This document shows, one piece after another, positions 39,241-52,600 of a stretch of DNA of 64,000 nt. The notes beneath the pieces are model-generated. The model ran no database searches. It worked only from the letters and a program-made list of their open reading frames with translations, and was not told the origin of the DNA. Each line of letters begins with the position of its first letter. Within the stretch, counting starts at the first letter, position 1. The stretch is taken from assembly GCA_024362935.1 (NCBI GenBank), contig JANCRA010000014.1:5537001-5601000 (forward strand). The letters are read 5' to 3'. The stretch comes from Setophaga petechia (Eukaryota; Chordata; Aves; Passeriformes; Parulidae). The position numbers were made by a program, and so were the translations under genes.

Positions 39241-42203
39241 TCATCCCCCATTCTGTCTGCCATGGAGGTCATCTGTGGTGCGTCTGTTGAGATCCTCAGC
39301 AGCCAAAATGTATTAGAGCTGCCACAAAGTTGATTAAATTGACAAAAATTGTGTCAAAAATGACTGGCAGACCACTACTGCTGGGTTATTTTATGCTGTG
39401 CTCCAGACTTTAAAGAGTTAAGAAAACCAATTAGCATCAAGCAAGCGTACAATACCATTTTGTTCTGTAATTCTACCTGTCACTTTTTTATTTCCCATTT
39501 CATTCTCATCTTTCTTCATAATTGGATACAAAAATACCAAGCTGTAACTACTTGTGAGAAGAAAGATGAGAGGCAGACTCTGAACAGATCAGCATGTGCG
39601 GGAGGAGCTGTGCCTTGTGAAAACCCAAAACCAGTTGGAAAGTGATGATTCCACCAGTAATGAGCAGTGTGATGGATGGGATGGACTGGGAGGCCAGAAA
39701 GAGCTGAGTGGTGTGGCTGAGCTGCTCCAGTGGTCACTGTGCTTTACAGACCACTGCTTGCACCTCTGTGCTGGGCAGTGTCTGCTGAGGAAACAGCAGT
39801 AGCCATAAACCACTCAGCAATATTCTATATATAACAATGAAGATTTGGAGACAAGGACACTGGGTTACGTATTTCAGTCTTTTGCTTTACTGAGAACGTG
39901 AAAAACAACAAAAAGCAGGTGGCCAGGGGGACTGATGGAACATCTCCTTTGACACAGATTGCATTCCAACATTTTTAATAACTCATTTTCCCAAGGGTGG
40001 GGTGATGAGGATGCTCCAAATAGTCCATGATTATTTTTTTCAAAAGGCTTGCAGAGCAGGCAGAGGGCAGCCCTGTTTGCTTGTCTGATGCACTTGAAAA
40101 TCCTCCAGGCACATGGATGAAGGCACTTGTTTATGGGCATCATTTCCAGATGCACTTTGCAATCAGTAATGTTTTCCTAGGAGGTCAAGTATTGTATGAA
40201 GTTCTGTTGCTGTGGGTAATTCCTGCAGTGTGTAACTGGTGGATCTCTAATTTTTCAAGGAAGGGATGGTCTCTCCTTATTTCTAATATAAAAAGATATG
40301 TCGAACATTCTATTTGCAATATTGATGATTAAAAGGAATGTTTTCTGCTTTGGTCAAATATAATAGGATCATTTGGGAATTTTTATTGTGTTCTTGTTCT
40401 TATTTAATCAAATACTTCAACTATTTTTGGTTCTCATTTCTGCAGTTTTGCTTCTGCTTCAGTAACTTGCACTGACTGCACTGCAAGGAGAACTTTGTCC
40501 TTTTCTTGCACCCCATTTCCCTGTATGCTGTGCAACTTTGGGGTGTCTTTCTGTATTTTCCATGACACTAAATTGATCTTGCCTTTTCTTTCTGACTTGC
40601 AATATATCTGGATCATTTATGCTTTATTTATTAATTTATTTAAGGAGGAGATGCTTTCCCACCATCAGAGTGGAAAATGGTTTATCCCAAATCCATCTTT
40701 GCCTTGTCTTCTGGGGCTAAAAGGAATGTCCAAATGATAAGTCTGCTCTTTCAGTGATAAGATTTTCATCATTCTCTTTTCTTGGATTTAGGAGTGTCTA
40801 AACAACCTAAAATGATTTCAAGATAATAAAAATAGCCAATAATTTATGCCCATCCAGATAGTCTGACTCTGCAATTGCTCATGTGTTTTTTGGAGGTGAT
40901 TCACTTCTAGAATTTCTTTGACCCCTTAACCAGAAGAGAGGAACAGACTGACATAGCTGAAGCCACAGCTCAAGGTCAGTGTAATTAATATTATTTCATA
41001 TGCAGCTTTTAATTTGAAGAACTTGAGGGGTAGGATCCCAGTTTATCCAAAACTTATAACTCAAGTGTATGAAGTCAGGAGGCAGCTGTGAGAGCTAAGG
41101 CTAAGAATTCACTTCAGTTGTTTTTTTTTTTTCTGAGCTGGGGAGCACTCCTATTCCCTCATAATATAATATTTTGCACAACCCAAACATGTAGGTCAAG
41201 AGGCCAGAAAATTAGCACCGAGTTATAACACTCCTGTAAGGGGTTTTGATGAAAATAAAACCTAAAACCATTCATATGTTTTAAATGGTTTCCCTTCCCT
41301 CCATTCATGCAGTGATACAGAACAGCTGGCCATGAAACCTGGCTGCATATTTGTTAAACGGGAACAGATTACTAAATCAAATTTGTTGACCAATTTTCAA
41401 GTATGTGGCCTTGAGATATTAAAAAAAAAAAAACCACCAAAAAAACCCCAAAAAGATGTAGGGGGGGTTTGCATTTCCTAAAGAGAGAAGGGGTAAGAGG
41501 CCAGTGGTAGGAACATTTCATGGTGTGGGGATTTGGCGGGGGGAGGGAATGGAATCGCTAACTTTCGCGTGAGTACCCAGCTGAAACCTCAGGGAATTTT
41601 ATATAGTGCATGTTGTCAGTATTTTAATCATCCACAGCTGTCAAAACTCTTGTAACCCGCCTCTTCTATTTAAAATGTGTCTTCTAGGCATAAAATAATT
41701 AAAGGTGCAGGACCATAAGGTAGGCTCAGAGCCGCTGCAATGTGACAAAACTCCACATATGAAAGGCATTATTTCAGGAAGTTTTAAATATAAATTTTGT
41801 TTTGTCAGAAGGCTGCAGGGCACACATTTTCTATACTGTCAAGCTTGATAGTAACAATATTTATATTTCAAATAAAAAGATTAAATTGCAGTCTTATGTG
41901 TTTCTGGTTTTCACATAGTTTTTACCAGTGTATCATAGTGTTCCATATCAGTGTGTCATCGAAACTTTTTTTTTTGCTGACACCAGTTTTGCTTTATTGT
42001 AATATTAAGTCTTGTACTGTCAGTCCCTGAATTGAAATAATGAGGGCAGACAGTAGTTTAGTTGACTAGCCTATATCTTCCCTTTCCTCCCCCCACCAAA
42101 AAAAAAAAAAAACCCTGAAAACAACACAAAATGAAAATGAATTCGTTCAGAAAGACAGTTGTAAAGACAGAGATTTGGAGCCTACAGATGATGTAAAATG
42201 GCT

Positions 42204-42234
42204 TTGTGTGTGTGTGTGCACATGTGTGTTTGTG
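42204..42234. repeat. Short TG-rich microsatellite
   Basis: A (TG)7 core at 42205-42218 followed by CACATGTGTGTTTGTG. Interrupted, so probably of low variability. Frames crossing it give Val-Cys repeats and are artefacts. Confidence 0.9.
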
Positions 42235-45200
42235 CAGCCTTGTGTCATCCTCATGCCCAATACCCCACCTTGCAGAGCTGGCTTCATGTACTTACCAAGT
42301 GATGTCCACTTTGCAAAAGAATTAAAACTTAGTGGAAGAGGAGGGGAATTCATAATTTCTGAATATTTTCAACTTTATTTGTTTATTTTTAATATTAAAA
42401 AACTAACCCCAAAAAAAGAGCATCTTGGTTGGTTTGAGCTGTCTGGTTGGCAAAGCTTTTGTGCCACTGCTTTTTTCTGTTAGTTTTTTTCTGTTAGAAC
42501 TTTCTGCTGCTGCCCATGGGCCCTTTGCTGTTCATTGTTCAGAGCTGGAGCCCAGGGCTGGGCTGGTGGCATCTGTGCAGCATCAGGGCTTGACAGAACA
42601 ATGGGCAGAGATGGGAAGGGGTTCTGACTCAGGCTCGTGTTGGAAGGACCAATTGGAGTCACTGGGGCTGGGTTTGCTCCTTTTGGGTCAAAATCTGAAA
42701 ATTTCATCACAGCCCTTTTGGGGCAGTTTGCAACTGGCAAAGGCTTTCTGTGCTAATTTCCCTGGTTTTACCTCTGTGTGATGGTGAGGATTTTCCCCCA
42801 GTGTCTGACAGTGCTGGCTGATGTGTAACAAATTCTGTGACCATGATCTGTTTGGTGAACTGGGCTTATCGGAAAACTGATTAAAAATTTGGGTGTTACA
42901 GAAACTCCTCCAGAGCTGTTATCATCTTAGGTGTGATATGGGCTTAATTTTTCTCTCTGTATTTCAGCACATTGGCCCTTCTTCCTGTCACTTTAAGCCT
43001 TTGGTCTGTCATTTGGCCAGTCATGACTTTACAATAACGAAAGTTTTAATTTTTTAACAATAAAATGAGTTTTGAGCTGTTTTCTTTTGATTTAATTGCT
43101 GTTGATATACCTCAATAAACATATTTTGTTTCTTTCCATAGCCAGTCAATAAGTTTCTGGTCCATTGTAGAAATTAGCTGGAAAGCTTCACAGATTCTAT
43201 AAAGCACATGACATTGAAATGTCAGTGGAAAGGTTGTGTTCATGAAGAACAGCCATGCCTTTGCCATGTATACATCCATGTCTCTGTGCTCCTATATGCT
43301 TTGCAGAAGAGCCTGCAGGATAAATCAAAACAGGAACAATAGGGGAAGATATTTGAAAGTAAAGTTATGCACAAGTGCAAGACTTTTGTATGGAAAAGGA
43401 GACAACAGGTGGCACTACCCATTCTGTCCTCACAGTCTGATCTCATTTAACACTCCCAGACACATTTTTTTCCAGTTTGAGCTGATGGATATACAAATCA
43501 GGCTATTGCAGCACACACATCTCAAATGAGGGAGCATTTGGAAACATCTGGTTTCATTACACCAGGTAACACCTGCATGAAATTACATCTGTGTGGAAAG
43601 TCCTTTAACAGAATTTAGTAATTAAAGTGAGGCAATCTAATCAAAGAAAGGCATAGAGAAGGTGATACATGAAGTTTTGTTCTCTGCAACGTAAATAAAC
43701 TGCATTAGTATATTGGGTCTTTCAAGAAACAGTTAACATCAACAGCTTTCAATTGAATAGATTTCATGTTAAAAACAGCCTTCCACACTATATCCCCAAT
43801 ATATATTCTGATCTTCCAAACAGATCTCCAGGGTGCTGTTTGGATTTATTGCACTTAATGGCAGATTGTTTGGAGTGTGCAATGTGTGGGTCCGACCGAG
43901 TTTTACTGGGGGATTCTGTGGCTCAATTTCCTTTCAATATGAAGCAGTGTCCTTTTCAAATTTTGCTTTAAGGCCTTGTGCAGACTTTGTTTTATACCTT
44001 ATCAACTGGTTTGTAAAATGTCTAGGCTGACTTTGACCTGAGCATCAGCAAGGAGCTCCCCCAGAGGAGAATGTGGGGCCTGGGGGCTCTGTAGTATTTG
44101 GGAGTTTCTCTGTGTGTTGTTGCTGTGTCTGAGCCTGGAACCACCTCCAAGTAGAGTTTCTGGGATCAATTCTTAGTTCTTTTGTGAGTCTCAGGAAAGG
44201 AGATGGTTTCTCTGTCCTGGACTAGGTTCTGTGTTAGCCCTACATAGAGTATGGGCACTTCTGGCTTTGTTTGCCTGAGATTTTACCATCTGGCTGTGTC
44301 ACCTGGAAGCCATAAATACAGCCATTGTTTCAGGGGTTCTGTCAGGGGATGCATATATTTTCCTTGTCAGAAAGTACAGAATAAAGGATCCAACAGAAAT
44401 CACAAAAAATTGCTGCTACTGTTAGAAAGTGATAAAGGATGGCAAGGTTAACACTCCTAGATTTAGGATGAGTTCCAGCAATTCTTTATGGAGCTGACTG
44501 ACATTTTTTCCCATATATTTTTTTCTCTAAAAGCTGATTTTTTGGCCAGAGAAAAAAAAAAAATTGCATGCAAAGTTTTCATCTTGGAAATGGATGCCCT
44601 TGCCAAGATTAATAAATTTTCCAAAACTTCCCTGGAGAAAGAATAATCCTTGGAGCATAGCTGGAAGTCAAGGACTCATCTTGGCAATCAGCTTTTTGGT
44701 AGAGTGTTTCCCTGCCTGCTCTTGAAACAGCATATTGTTAATCACCTGACCTTTGAAGGAGTGCAGCTGATTTGTTCAGGCTCTTTCATCCATGTTAATC
44801 CAGATGTGCCTTTTTAAACCATGTTCCTCCTGTTGCTCTATTGATGTTCTCAGAATCCCTTGCTGTGCACATGCCCTCGAGGCTGGGCCACAGAGCAGAG
44901 CAGGATTTGGGTGAGCCAGGAGAGCTTGGGAGCCCAAAGGTCACCTTGCCAGCAGTCTCCTGTTTGAAAGGAGAATGTTTTGCCCTGGCTACCTGTGCTG
45001 ATTGCTGCTGCTGCTCTCTTTTGCCACAACTGAGGGCCAAACACAGCTTTTTGTGAGAGCTGCAGGTACAGCCAGGAGCAGCCTTTGATGTCTCTCTTGC
45101 TGAAGGCCACTTAGTGCTTTAATCCCAGAGTCAAGTGAGTGCATGGAATTGTGGCTCCACACTATCCCAAAAAGTCTTTGCCTCCTTCTCCAGCATCTGT

Positions 45201-45249
45201 AAATATAGCTGAGATAGTGAGATAGTGTTCCCTTGCTCTTTAAGAAGGC

Positions 45250-45288
45250 AAAAAAAAAAAAAAAAAAGAAAAAAAGAAAAACAAAGAA
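45250..45288. repeat. A-rich low-complexity tract
   Basis: A17 followed by GAAAAAAGAAAAACAAAG. No source gene-like sequence precedes it, so it does not look like the tail of a processed pseudogene. Confidence 0.9.
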
Positions 45289-45399
45289 GGCAGTGGCAGT
45301 AAACTTTCTGCAGAGCTTTAGCCTACCAAAGATTTAAAGGATTGACATTTGCATTACATTTTTCCCCCACCCAGTCTCCTCATTAGCTGGATATCTTTA

Positions 45400-45730
45400 T
45401 TCTCTAAATATTTACCACCTAAACCAAATTTACAGTTTAATTTGCTGCATAAAATCATTTATTGACTGATAAAGCTCATTACTAAGGCCTAGCCCAAGCT
45501 GTAGCCTGCCACGACAGTTTTAATTCTTGTAGCAGCAGGCTACTGCAGGAGAAAAACAATCCTGTCACGTTAACGGCAGGGGTCTGAATTATTCAAATAC
45601 ACTAAATCCTCCCAGAACAGTTCCCCTGCTCATAATTTGTCTTTTCCCACCAACAATTAACTAGCAATATTCAAAGTTAACAATGCCAACTCTTTTGAAA
45701 TCTCGAGGAAAATGGAAATATAGACATGCA
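45400..45730. promoter_or_regulatory. Candidate conserved non-coding block with stem-loop
   Basis: Repeat-free AT-rich DNA with clustered motifs: CTAGCCCAAGC near 45490, CACGTTAACGG near 45567 (GTTAAC core), CAACAATTAACTAGC near 45652 and AGTTAACAATG near 45676. Inside it, GTAGCCTGC (45501-45509) and GCAGGCTAC (45535-45543) form a perfect 9-bp stem. It is also unusually rich in CpG for this window. Function and conservation are inferred from texture. Confidence 0.35.
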
Positions 45731-48286
45731 AGAAATGTTTTTAGAGAAGAATACATTTAAAGACCAATGCTGGGAGACTTCTCGGGATTATAATCAGTTA
45801 AATGGACCCACTGCTTCCTCTATCTAGCCCAGAAGGAATTTTCTGGATATTTGTGTGTGTACAGATGGGTTTGGTGCTGAGTTCTGGTGTCAGGTGCCAC
45901 AGATGCAGGGCTGCTTACACCTGCCAATGGCCCTTTCCATGGCTGATGTTTGTCAGTTCTGTTATCTCAGAGAAGGAGTTTCCTCTTCCATCTCCTCTCT
46001 TCTGTCAGAGCTTTTGCTGTCATTGTGATTATGAGTTATTGTAAATAATTGCAGTACTAACTAAAATACTGGGCCAAAACCATGCAAGAGGCTATGAAAA
46101 GAGTGAAAACAGAGATCTGTGTGGATGTTCCTGGTACAGGTCTTCTTGGGGAAGCTGAAGGTCTGAATCTGTCCCAGTTAGGAGACTCAGAGCATTCTTT
46201 CCAAGTCAGGCCACAGAATTTAGGCTGGCTGGTGATCTTTATACAAGTGTCTGATTAGGGCAATTTACAAAGTCAAGACAAATTGAGCCTGTCTGATCTG
46301 CTGTGGTTGTTAACTCACTGGCCAATTTGGTTTTCAGAATTGGTTTTTCTTACCAGCTCTGTGGGGTGATGGACCCACTCCTGCATCCATGAACAAAGAG
46401 GGGTTTGAGATCACTCCAGTGACAGTGAGGAGGAACTCTAATTCCCTGTAGGGACAAACAGTCTCATTCCACAGAGGACAATCCAATTCGGGTTTGTCCT
46501 TCTGTATGTGTGACAGCCACAGGCCATATATCACAGTCAGTGATGGGCAATAGGAAAGCCTTTAGCATTCTGGTGTCTCATATAAATATTGCTTCTACAT
46601 AGCACTTTGCACTCTTTCAGAACTGTAAGTCCATATTTCCTGTGTCCCATTCATTTTCTCCCTTCAATTTCTGTGGCAGTTCCAGTGCAGAATAGCTTCT
46701 TGTGCAGGCCTTCAAAGTGAAAATGATGGCTCCAATTTGTGACCAAATAGCTTTGACATTGTCTGTACGTTTGCTTGAGTTTATAAAAGACTTTGGTTTT
46801 CTTATTTAATCCTTTGATGTAAGAGCAGTCTGAAAAATCAGTAATTCCTTCTGGTGTTCCCTTAGTGACAATTTTAACTCTCCCATGAAATCCTTAGTTT
46901 TTAAACTCATAATGTGTCTTTTTATCCCTTTCTACAGCACACAGAGTGCTTTAATGCTGTGAAATCTTAGATCTCTGTGAAAGTGCATAAAGATAGGAGG
47001 AAGTTAAAATATATAAAAAGAATATAGAAGATTGTGCATTATTTGCTACTCATCTATATCAGCATTTCACAAGATGTGGGCCATAGCTCCTCTGGTGATA
47101 GTCTGGAAAACGACTGAAATTCCCCTTCATTCCCATTTAATTTAAAGGTTAAATCTGTGTTTCTAGTCCACTCCCTGGGTGGTGGTTGAGTGGGCAGTAG
47201 CACCTGCTGAATTGATATGTCTTTATTTGATCTGATATCTGCAGTGGGGAATGTATGTGCTGCAGGAACACAGGGCACTGTGGAAGGTTATGGATGTGCT
47301 TTCTGAGTAGCTGTAATCTCTCCTATTAATACACCCACAACAATGGAGCTGGACTTTGGCTCTAAAACCTCTGTTGCTGAAGATAAAAGGGAATTATCAG
47401 TAGGACTGAGGCTCCTACCCAGTTTGGACTGGCAATGTTAGGACCGATCTCTGATACGTGTTCATGTGTGTGCTCTCCTGGGTGCTGTATGTGCTGAGAT
47501 TACCCCTGGTGCCTGAGAGCAGTGGAGGGGACTCTGGTGGTGCTGATTTGCCCCAGCAGCTATGGGCAGAGTTGGAAATTCATTCTTACTGGACACTGGC
47601 CCACTGTCAGTGTCCTCTTCTGTTCTGCTGACATGCTGCCACTGCAGCTAAAGCCATCCTTTGTGGTTTAAACACAGCTGTGATGGATAATCCACTGCAA
47701 ACTCTTTCTTTTATAATGAAGGTAATTTTAAAGCATCATCTTCTCTCATAGAAGTTATCAATGTTCACAGAAAATTACTTATCGTCCTCATCTGTTTCCT
47801 CTACTTCTGTGCTGTCTCTTTTGATGGATTTCTCATCTCACCTTTCTGGAATACCTGTGATGTCACCTCTTTATCCTGTAACAGTTTTATGGGAAAGACT
47901 GAATAGACTCTGGGCATCCTGAAACCAGATACCTTGTTCAGCTGTCTCACATCAAGTTTTATCAGAAGACATTGTAAGCAGACTTTCTGAGAGCACGCTG
48001 GGGTAGTTTGAAGGTAAAGCCTACCTTTGAACTTCCCATCTCCTTAGCTCTTCTTTCTGTAGGATCTCAGTATTTTCTTGCATTTACCTCAGCTTCTGCT
48101 ATCCCAGAGCTCAGGGCAGTCACCAGACTGTTTAGCTTTTCTCTGGAAAGAAGCAATGTCCATGAAAAGAAGCATCTGGACCACGTGCACCTGGGCAGTT
48201 CACCTGTGCAGTGTCAGTGGTCCCACCGCGTTTGGAGCTGCGGGATCCGCTGCTCGCTGCTCTGAATCAAAGGGGCACAGCGAGCT

Positions 48287-48292
48287 CAGTGA
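48287..48292. repeat. Target-site duplication, left copy (CAGTGA)
   Basis: CAGTGA directly precedes the TG edge of the following LTR and recurs directly after its CA edge at 48717-48722, without mismatch. Confidence 0.9.
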
Positions 48293-48716
48293 TGTCACCA
48301 TCATATTTTCTGGAAAAATCCCTTCACCAGGATTTCTCTCCTGGGAAGCTGAGAAGCCTCAGAGAAAAAGGAAAACAATATTATCTCATTTGCTTCTGCT
48401 ATGTTTTGCTGCTTTGCAATGTGGTTTGGATATTATTTATCCAAACAACAGGTGGTTGTTTGATTGGTTTCATCTGAATTGTTTTAACTTAATGACCAAT
48501 CATGGTCAGGCTGTGTCAGGACTCTGGAGAGTCCCTAGTTTTTCATTAGTATCTTGTTAAGCCTTCTGTAGGTGTCCTTTCTCTATTCTTTAGTATAGTT
48601 TTAGTATAGCATTCTTTAGGATAATATAGTAAAATAAAACAATAAATTAGCCTTCTAAGAACATGGAGTCAGATTCATCTTTCCTCCCCACAATGGGGGA
48701 CCCCGAAAATACCACA
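48293..48716 (+). mobile_element. Solo LTR of an endogenous retrovirus (424 bp, plus orientation)
   Basis: The element runs from TGTCACCATC to AATACCACA, has TG...CA ends, and is bounded by perfect 6-bp duplications CAGTGA (48287-48292, 48717-48722), a length typical of ERVK (betaretrovirus-like) insertions. Two AATAAA signals at 48633-48638 and 48641-48646 near the 3' side give plus orientation, followed by the GGGGGACCCCG segment near the U5 end. The family is one I know as abundant in songbirds. No internal retroviral genes adjoin it, so it is a recombined solo LTR. Open frames crossing 48078-48560 are read-through of this LTR and its flank. Perfect duplications suggest a fairly young insertion. 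Confidence 0.9.
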
Positions 48717-51700
48717 CAGTGAGGCTGTGCTGCTTCCCTCTACCTTGGGACCTTGCTGCAATCCCAGAGCACTCATTTCCAGCTCCCTTTGACCGTCTGC
48801 CCCTGGTTGTCACAGGCTAGAATGAAGCCTGTGGGGAACTTGACCTGTGCTTGTTTACTCCAAACGTGCCCACAGCTGCAGTGAACCCTCGCTGCTCCGA
48901 ACATGCTGTTCCAGCTCCTCTCTGTGTCTGAGGCTTGGAGGCTGGAGCTGGTTAATTGTGGCAAATGTGGTTTTCTGGGACATCTAAGGGTTATGTCACT
49001 TTTCTAAAAATCTCTTTGATCTTGAATCAAAAGAAGGGGGTGGGTTTTTAATGTCATCTTAACTGTGTGGCTTTTACAAATTAAAAACCTACTTGAAATT
49101 GGTTATACAATATGTGCTTGTGTTTCTCTAAGACTGATGAGACCACCTTTGACTCTAAGCTGCTTTTTCTAGCAGATCATCAGAAAAACTCCGGTAATGA
49201 ACAGTTAGGAAAAGCTAGAGGGAGCTTTTGAAATAAGAACTGTGCTTTTCTCTGTATCTTGCGAGCCAAGGCTTTAATTTACAATAAACACAATAAGGGC
49301 AGATATGAAGCTGCTAGTGTGCCATCTCATGTCAGCAAGCAAAGTAGTAGAAGGAAATACATATTTATCCTGTCCTTGTCACTAGAATCATCACAGTCAT
49401 AGGTAATTAGTATCTAGAGTCCAAATCATATCCCACTGATTTGGCCAGAATCTTAGAAATTACTAACTCTGGATTAAGCTGTGTCTCACTACCTTGTAGC
49501 TCTATAAGCATTTACAGAATCTCAGGAATTTTTTTCTCAATTGTTTGAACCTTATAAACCTATTTATGTAAGTTGTGAGCTGGGACATTGTGGCTGAGAA
49601 GGGCTTTAAATTAATGGAGACTTTCCTGTAGATCTTACAGGCTTCACTACAGCAAATGGAAGCCTACTGAATACTGCTTTTGACATATTTCTGTGTAGAT
49701 TCCTATGGAGTAGTCTGTGGGCTTCAAAAAATTTCGGAAATCCAAGTGGGAAATCACTTTTCTACATTAGGGAATGGATTTTGCATTTTGTGAAATGGGT
49801 GAAATGTATAAAATGTGTTTTTATCCAGTTTGAAAATCAGATTTTGGATCTCTAGTACCTTATAACCTTATCTGCTTTCCTTGTAGGTGTTCTGTTCCCA
49901 ATCACTGAATGTTTAATTTCTGTTAAGTATGTATACATGAGACAAAAATTACTATTATTCAAAACAACCAGTTCTTTGGTACAACTAGGATTTGAGGAAT
50001 AACTAAAAACAGTTTTAAGAGACTGCATTTTCTGTGAGATAAACTTCCCCAAGTTCTGAAAAAATCTGTCTAAACATCAGGACTTTGGTTTAGCAACCCA
50101 GAATGACTAGCTGGTAATGGCAAATTTAATCAGGATTAAAAATACAAAGTTCAGAAACCAATGGCAACCAGTATTTTTCTGAGTTTCTTTGCAGATGGGG
50201 TGTTAATTTAAAAAGCTGAGCAGGAACCATTTTGAAAATCTGCCTGGTTCTTTTCTCCCTTTGCTGATGTGGGAAAGTAGACGACCTGGCTCTGCACCAT
50301 TCCTGGTGCCAAAAAACCTCCTGGTCTTCCAGTGCTTGGGAGCTGTAGGCACAAAGTGGTGTTGAGATAAATGCCCCAGAGCAACTGCCATGATCTCACG
50401 TCTCTGTTGGTATGACATAGCCTTGTTGGCTCCTGCAGCCCTGTTTGACTCAAGGCTGCTGGGTACACCTCATTTCTTCTACCTGAGCTTTTAAAAGGCT
50501 CATCTGATAAGGTCTGAGCAGCTTATGTGCACATCTGCTTTGCTACACCTCAAACTTAGTTCTCTCTGTCCTAAATGGAACTTTCCTGCTGTTTAGTTTG
50601 AGAGCTGCTTTGTGAGGAAGTTGGTCTTCTGTTCCTATTATTAAATATGTGGGATTCTTTGGGGGCACATCACAGAGATTTGAGTTTTTCTTGTGTTGAA
50701 TTCTGCTCTTGGATACAAAAGCACAATTCCCAGAGTGATCTGCAGAGAATTAATCTGTCATTAGCAATATTGGGTGTAGTGCCTCTAATTCCCATGCACC
50801 ACCCTGAAAATTTCCACCACCCCCACAAATGGAAAAGAAAAAGAGGACTATTCCATTTATTCTTTTTTATATGCAAATGAGACTTAAAATAATTGTTTGA
50901 TAATGACATGGGTTTTTTGTTGTTGTTTGGAAATATCTCTTGACAATAATTTATCCTGCAATTATTGTTGCTTAGTCCTATCCTTATAATTAAGGCCAAG
51001 AAAGTGTTGTTCATCACCTCATTAAATGCTTTCCCTTTCAGGATGCCTGACTCCCTTTAACACAGCCAAGAGCTGATAAAGCCACTTGTATGCAGAGCTG
51101 GCTGCCTGCAGATCTTTGATCTTTTTTTTCCCCCCTTCTTCAAGAATATGACTTTGTGAAGTAGTTGGTGCTGCAGTTTCAGTTTGTTGTTTTAAACAGT
51201 TCAGTTGCTATAAATACTCATTCACTTTGATTTTCAATTGCCCTTGTAAGACAATTGTTTTCTTGTTGGATTCCCACTGAATAGATAGCCCTCCTGCCTT
51301 TTGCTTTTTTCAAAATGTTATTAAAATATAACCCTCTTTTTAAGCTTTTCTACAGCTCACCTCTTCCTGAAAAGGTGAAATTTTTGCCCTAACCAGTGCT
51401 AATGACTGAAGAATTCTTTGCACTTGTGTTATGCATTTCCCTTGGTTTTAATGGTGGCAAAAGGGGTGAAGGAAATGTCCTGAAAGAGGCCGTGCAGACA
51501 ATCAAAAATATCTCTTGGACCCTTGTCAGAATTATTTGACAGAAATCTCACTTCATTCTGTTTTACTTTTCCCCCTTTCTGCATTTTTTTTTCTGCACTG
51601 AAGGTAGAGTTGTTCCAAAAAAATCTATTTCTAGAACCTTTTCTGTTTTCTGAGATATCAGTGGCCATGCTCCTGCAGAGATTCTTCCCCCTGTGAACTC

Positions 51701-52429
51701 CTTTGTGCACCCTGAGTCCTCTGTCATCCCTGAGGAGGGTGCTTGTGGAAACCTCAGCTAAGGGCTGAAGAAGGGAAATTTTAGCTGTTTTAAAAACTCA
51801 AGTACCTTAAAAGTCCTCATGCCCTTCCATCCCCCTAAAGAAGCTCTCAGTTGTGTATCTAATATTGTAATTCACATATTTCCAAGGTCTGTAAGTTGTA
51901 TTTTTAATAGTATTGTGCTTTAGGACAAATGAGCTTTTTGCTCTTTCAGGGCTCAGGATGAGGAACAAAAGAAGAACCTTCATGAAACTCCAGCTAGGAG
52001 GAGAGAAGGGTACATCCTCTTGCTGTTTCCTACCATGCCTTGCTATTCCTGGCATGTTCACATTTCTTTTGTTTCATCCCTTACATGGTGACTTTCATTC
52101 TGGAGCACCTTTTTGTCTATTTTTCCTTCAGCTTCTCCCAGATGGAGCAAAGACCTTTACAAGTTTGAGGGACATACAAATGACACGACCTGAATTAGGA
52201 AGGGGCCTCATCCTCCCACTTGTGTGAGCAGAGGTGGGGAGTTTTGTGAGCAGAGGCAGGGAGGCTTTGAACACATGCCACATAAGGTGTGTGTTTATAT
52301 AAATGTGTGTGGGGAAACAAAGTGCCCTCCTCTGGGACGTTTCCTCTTCCAGACAGTTTAATAACAGAAGCTGAGATTGCTCCTTACACCTTTGCTTCAT
52401 CTTATCCCATGGTAAGACAAAGTAACAGC

Positions 52430-52600
52430 CAGTGAATTAATAAATCCATGGTGCTTTATATTAGGCAAGTGCCAGTGCACTACATTGGCAACCATTTATT
52501 GACTGTAATTCAGTGTTTTGTACAACTCTCATCTCCCTCATTAAAATTGCCTATCAATGACCAAGAGTACAAAGGCAGCAGCACAGGTTTAGGATCATGA
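52430..52600. promoter_or_regulatory. Candidate conserved non-coding block (weak)
   Basis: Repeat-free stretch with GTGAATTAATAAATCC near 52432, an AGTGCCAGTGCACTACATTGGCAACC run near 52469-52494 (two TTGGCA/TGCCA-type NFI half-sites in opposite sense), ATTAAAATTGCC near 52540 and ATCATGAGTCATCC near 52593 (TGAGTCA is the AP-1 core). Called on motif clustering only. Confidence 0.25.

Larger units (their letters stand above)
32468..48286. other. Unique non-coding DNA
   Basis: No supported gene. Includes a dispersed repeat pair (33027-33125, 39136-39240), a 22-bp tandem array (35945-36010), A/C-rich low-complexity DNA (41421-41468), an A15 run (42098-42112), a short (TG)n tract (42204-42234), a 14-bp tandem duplication (about 42471-42497), an A-rich tract (45250-45288) and a candidate regulatory block (45400-45730). 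The minus frame at 33530-33853 and plus frame at 36864-37208 are long only because of local base composition and show no domain or splice context. Confidence 0.7.

Noticed and set aside
42175..42483. 102-codon plus-strand frame with Val-Cys repeats
   Set aside because: Produced by translation of the TG microsatellite.
45250..45288. Possible tail of a processed pseudogene
   Set aside because: No transcript-like or open-frame sequence precedes the A-rich tract and no flanking direct repeats were seen.
48078..48560. 160-codon plus-strand frame
   Set aside because: More than half of it is the solo LTR beginning at 48293; the frame crosses the insertion junction and target-site duplication, so it cannot be an ancestral gene.
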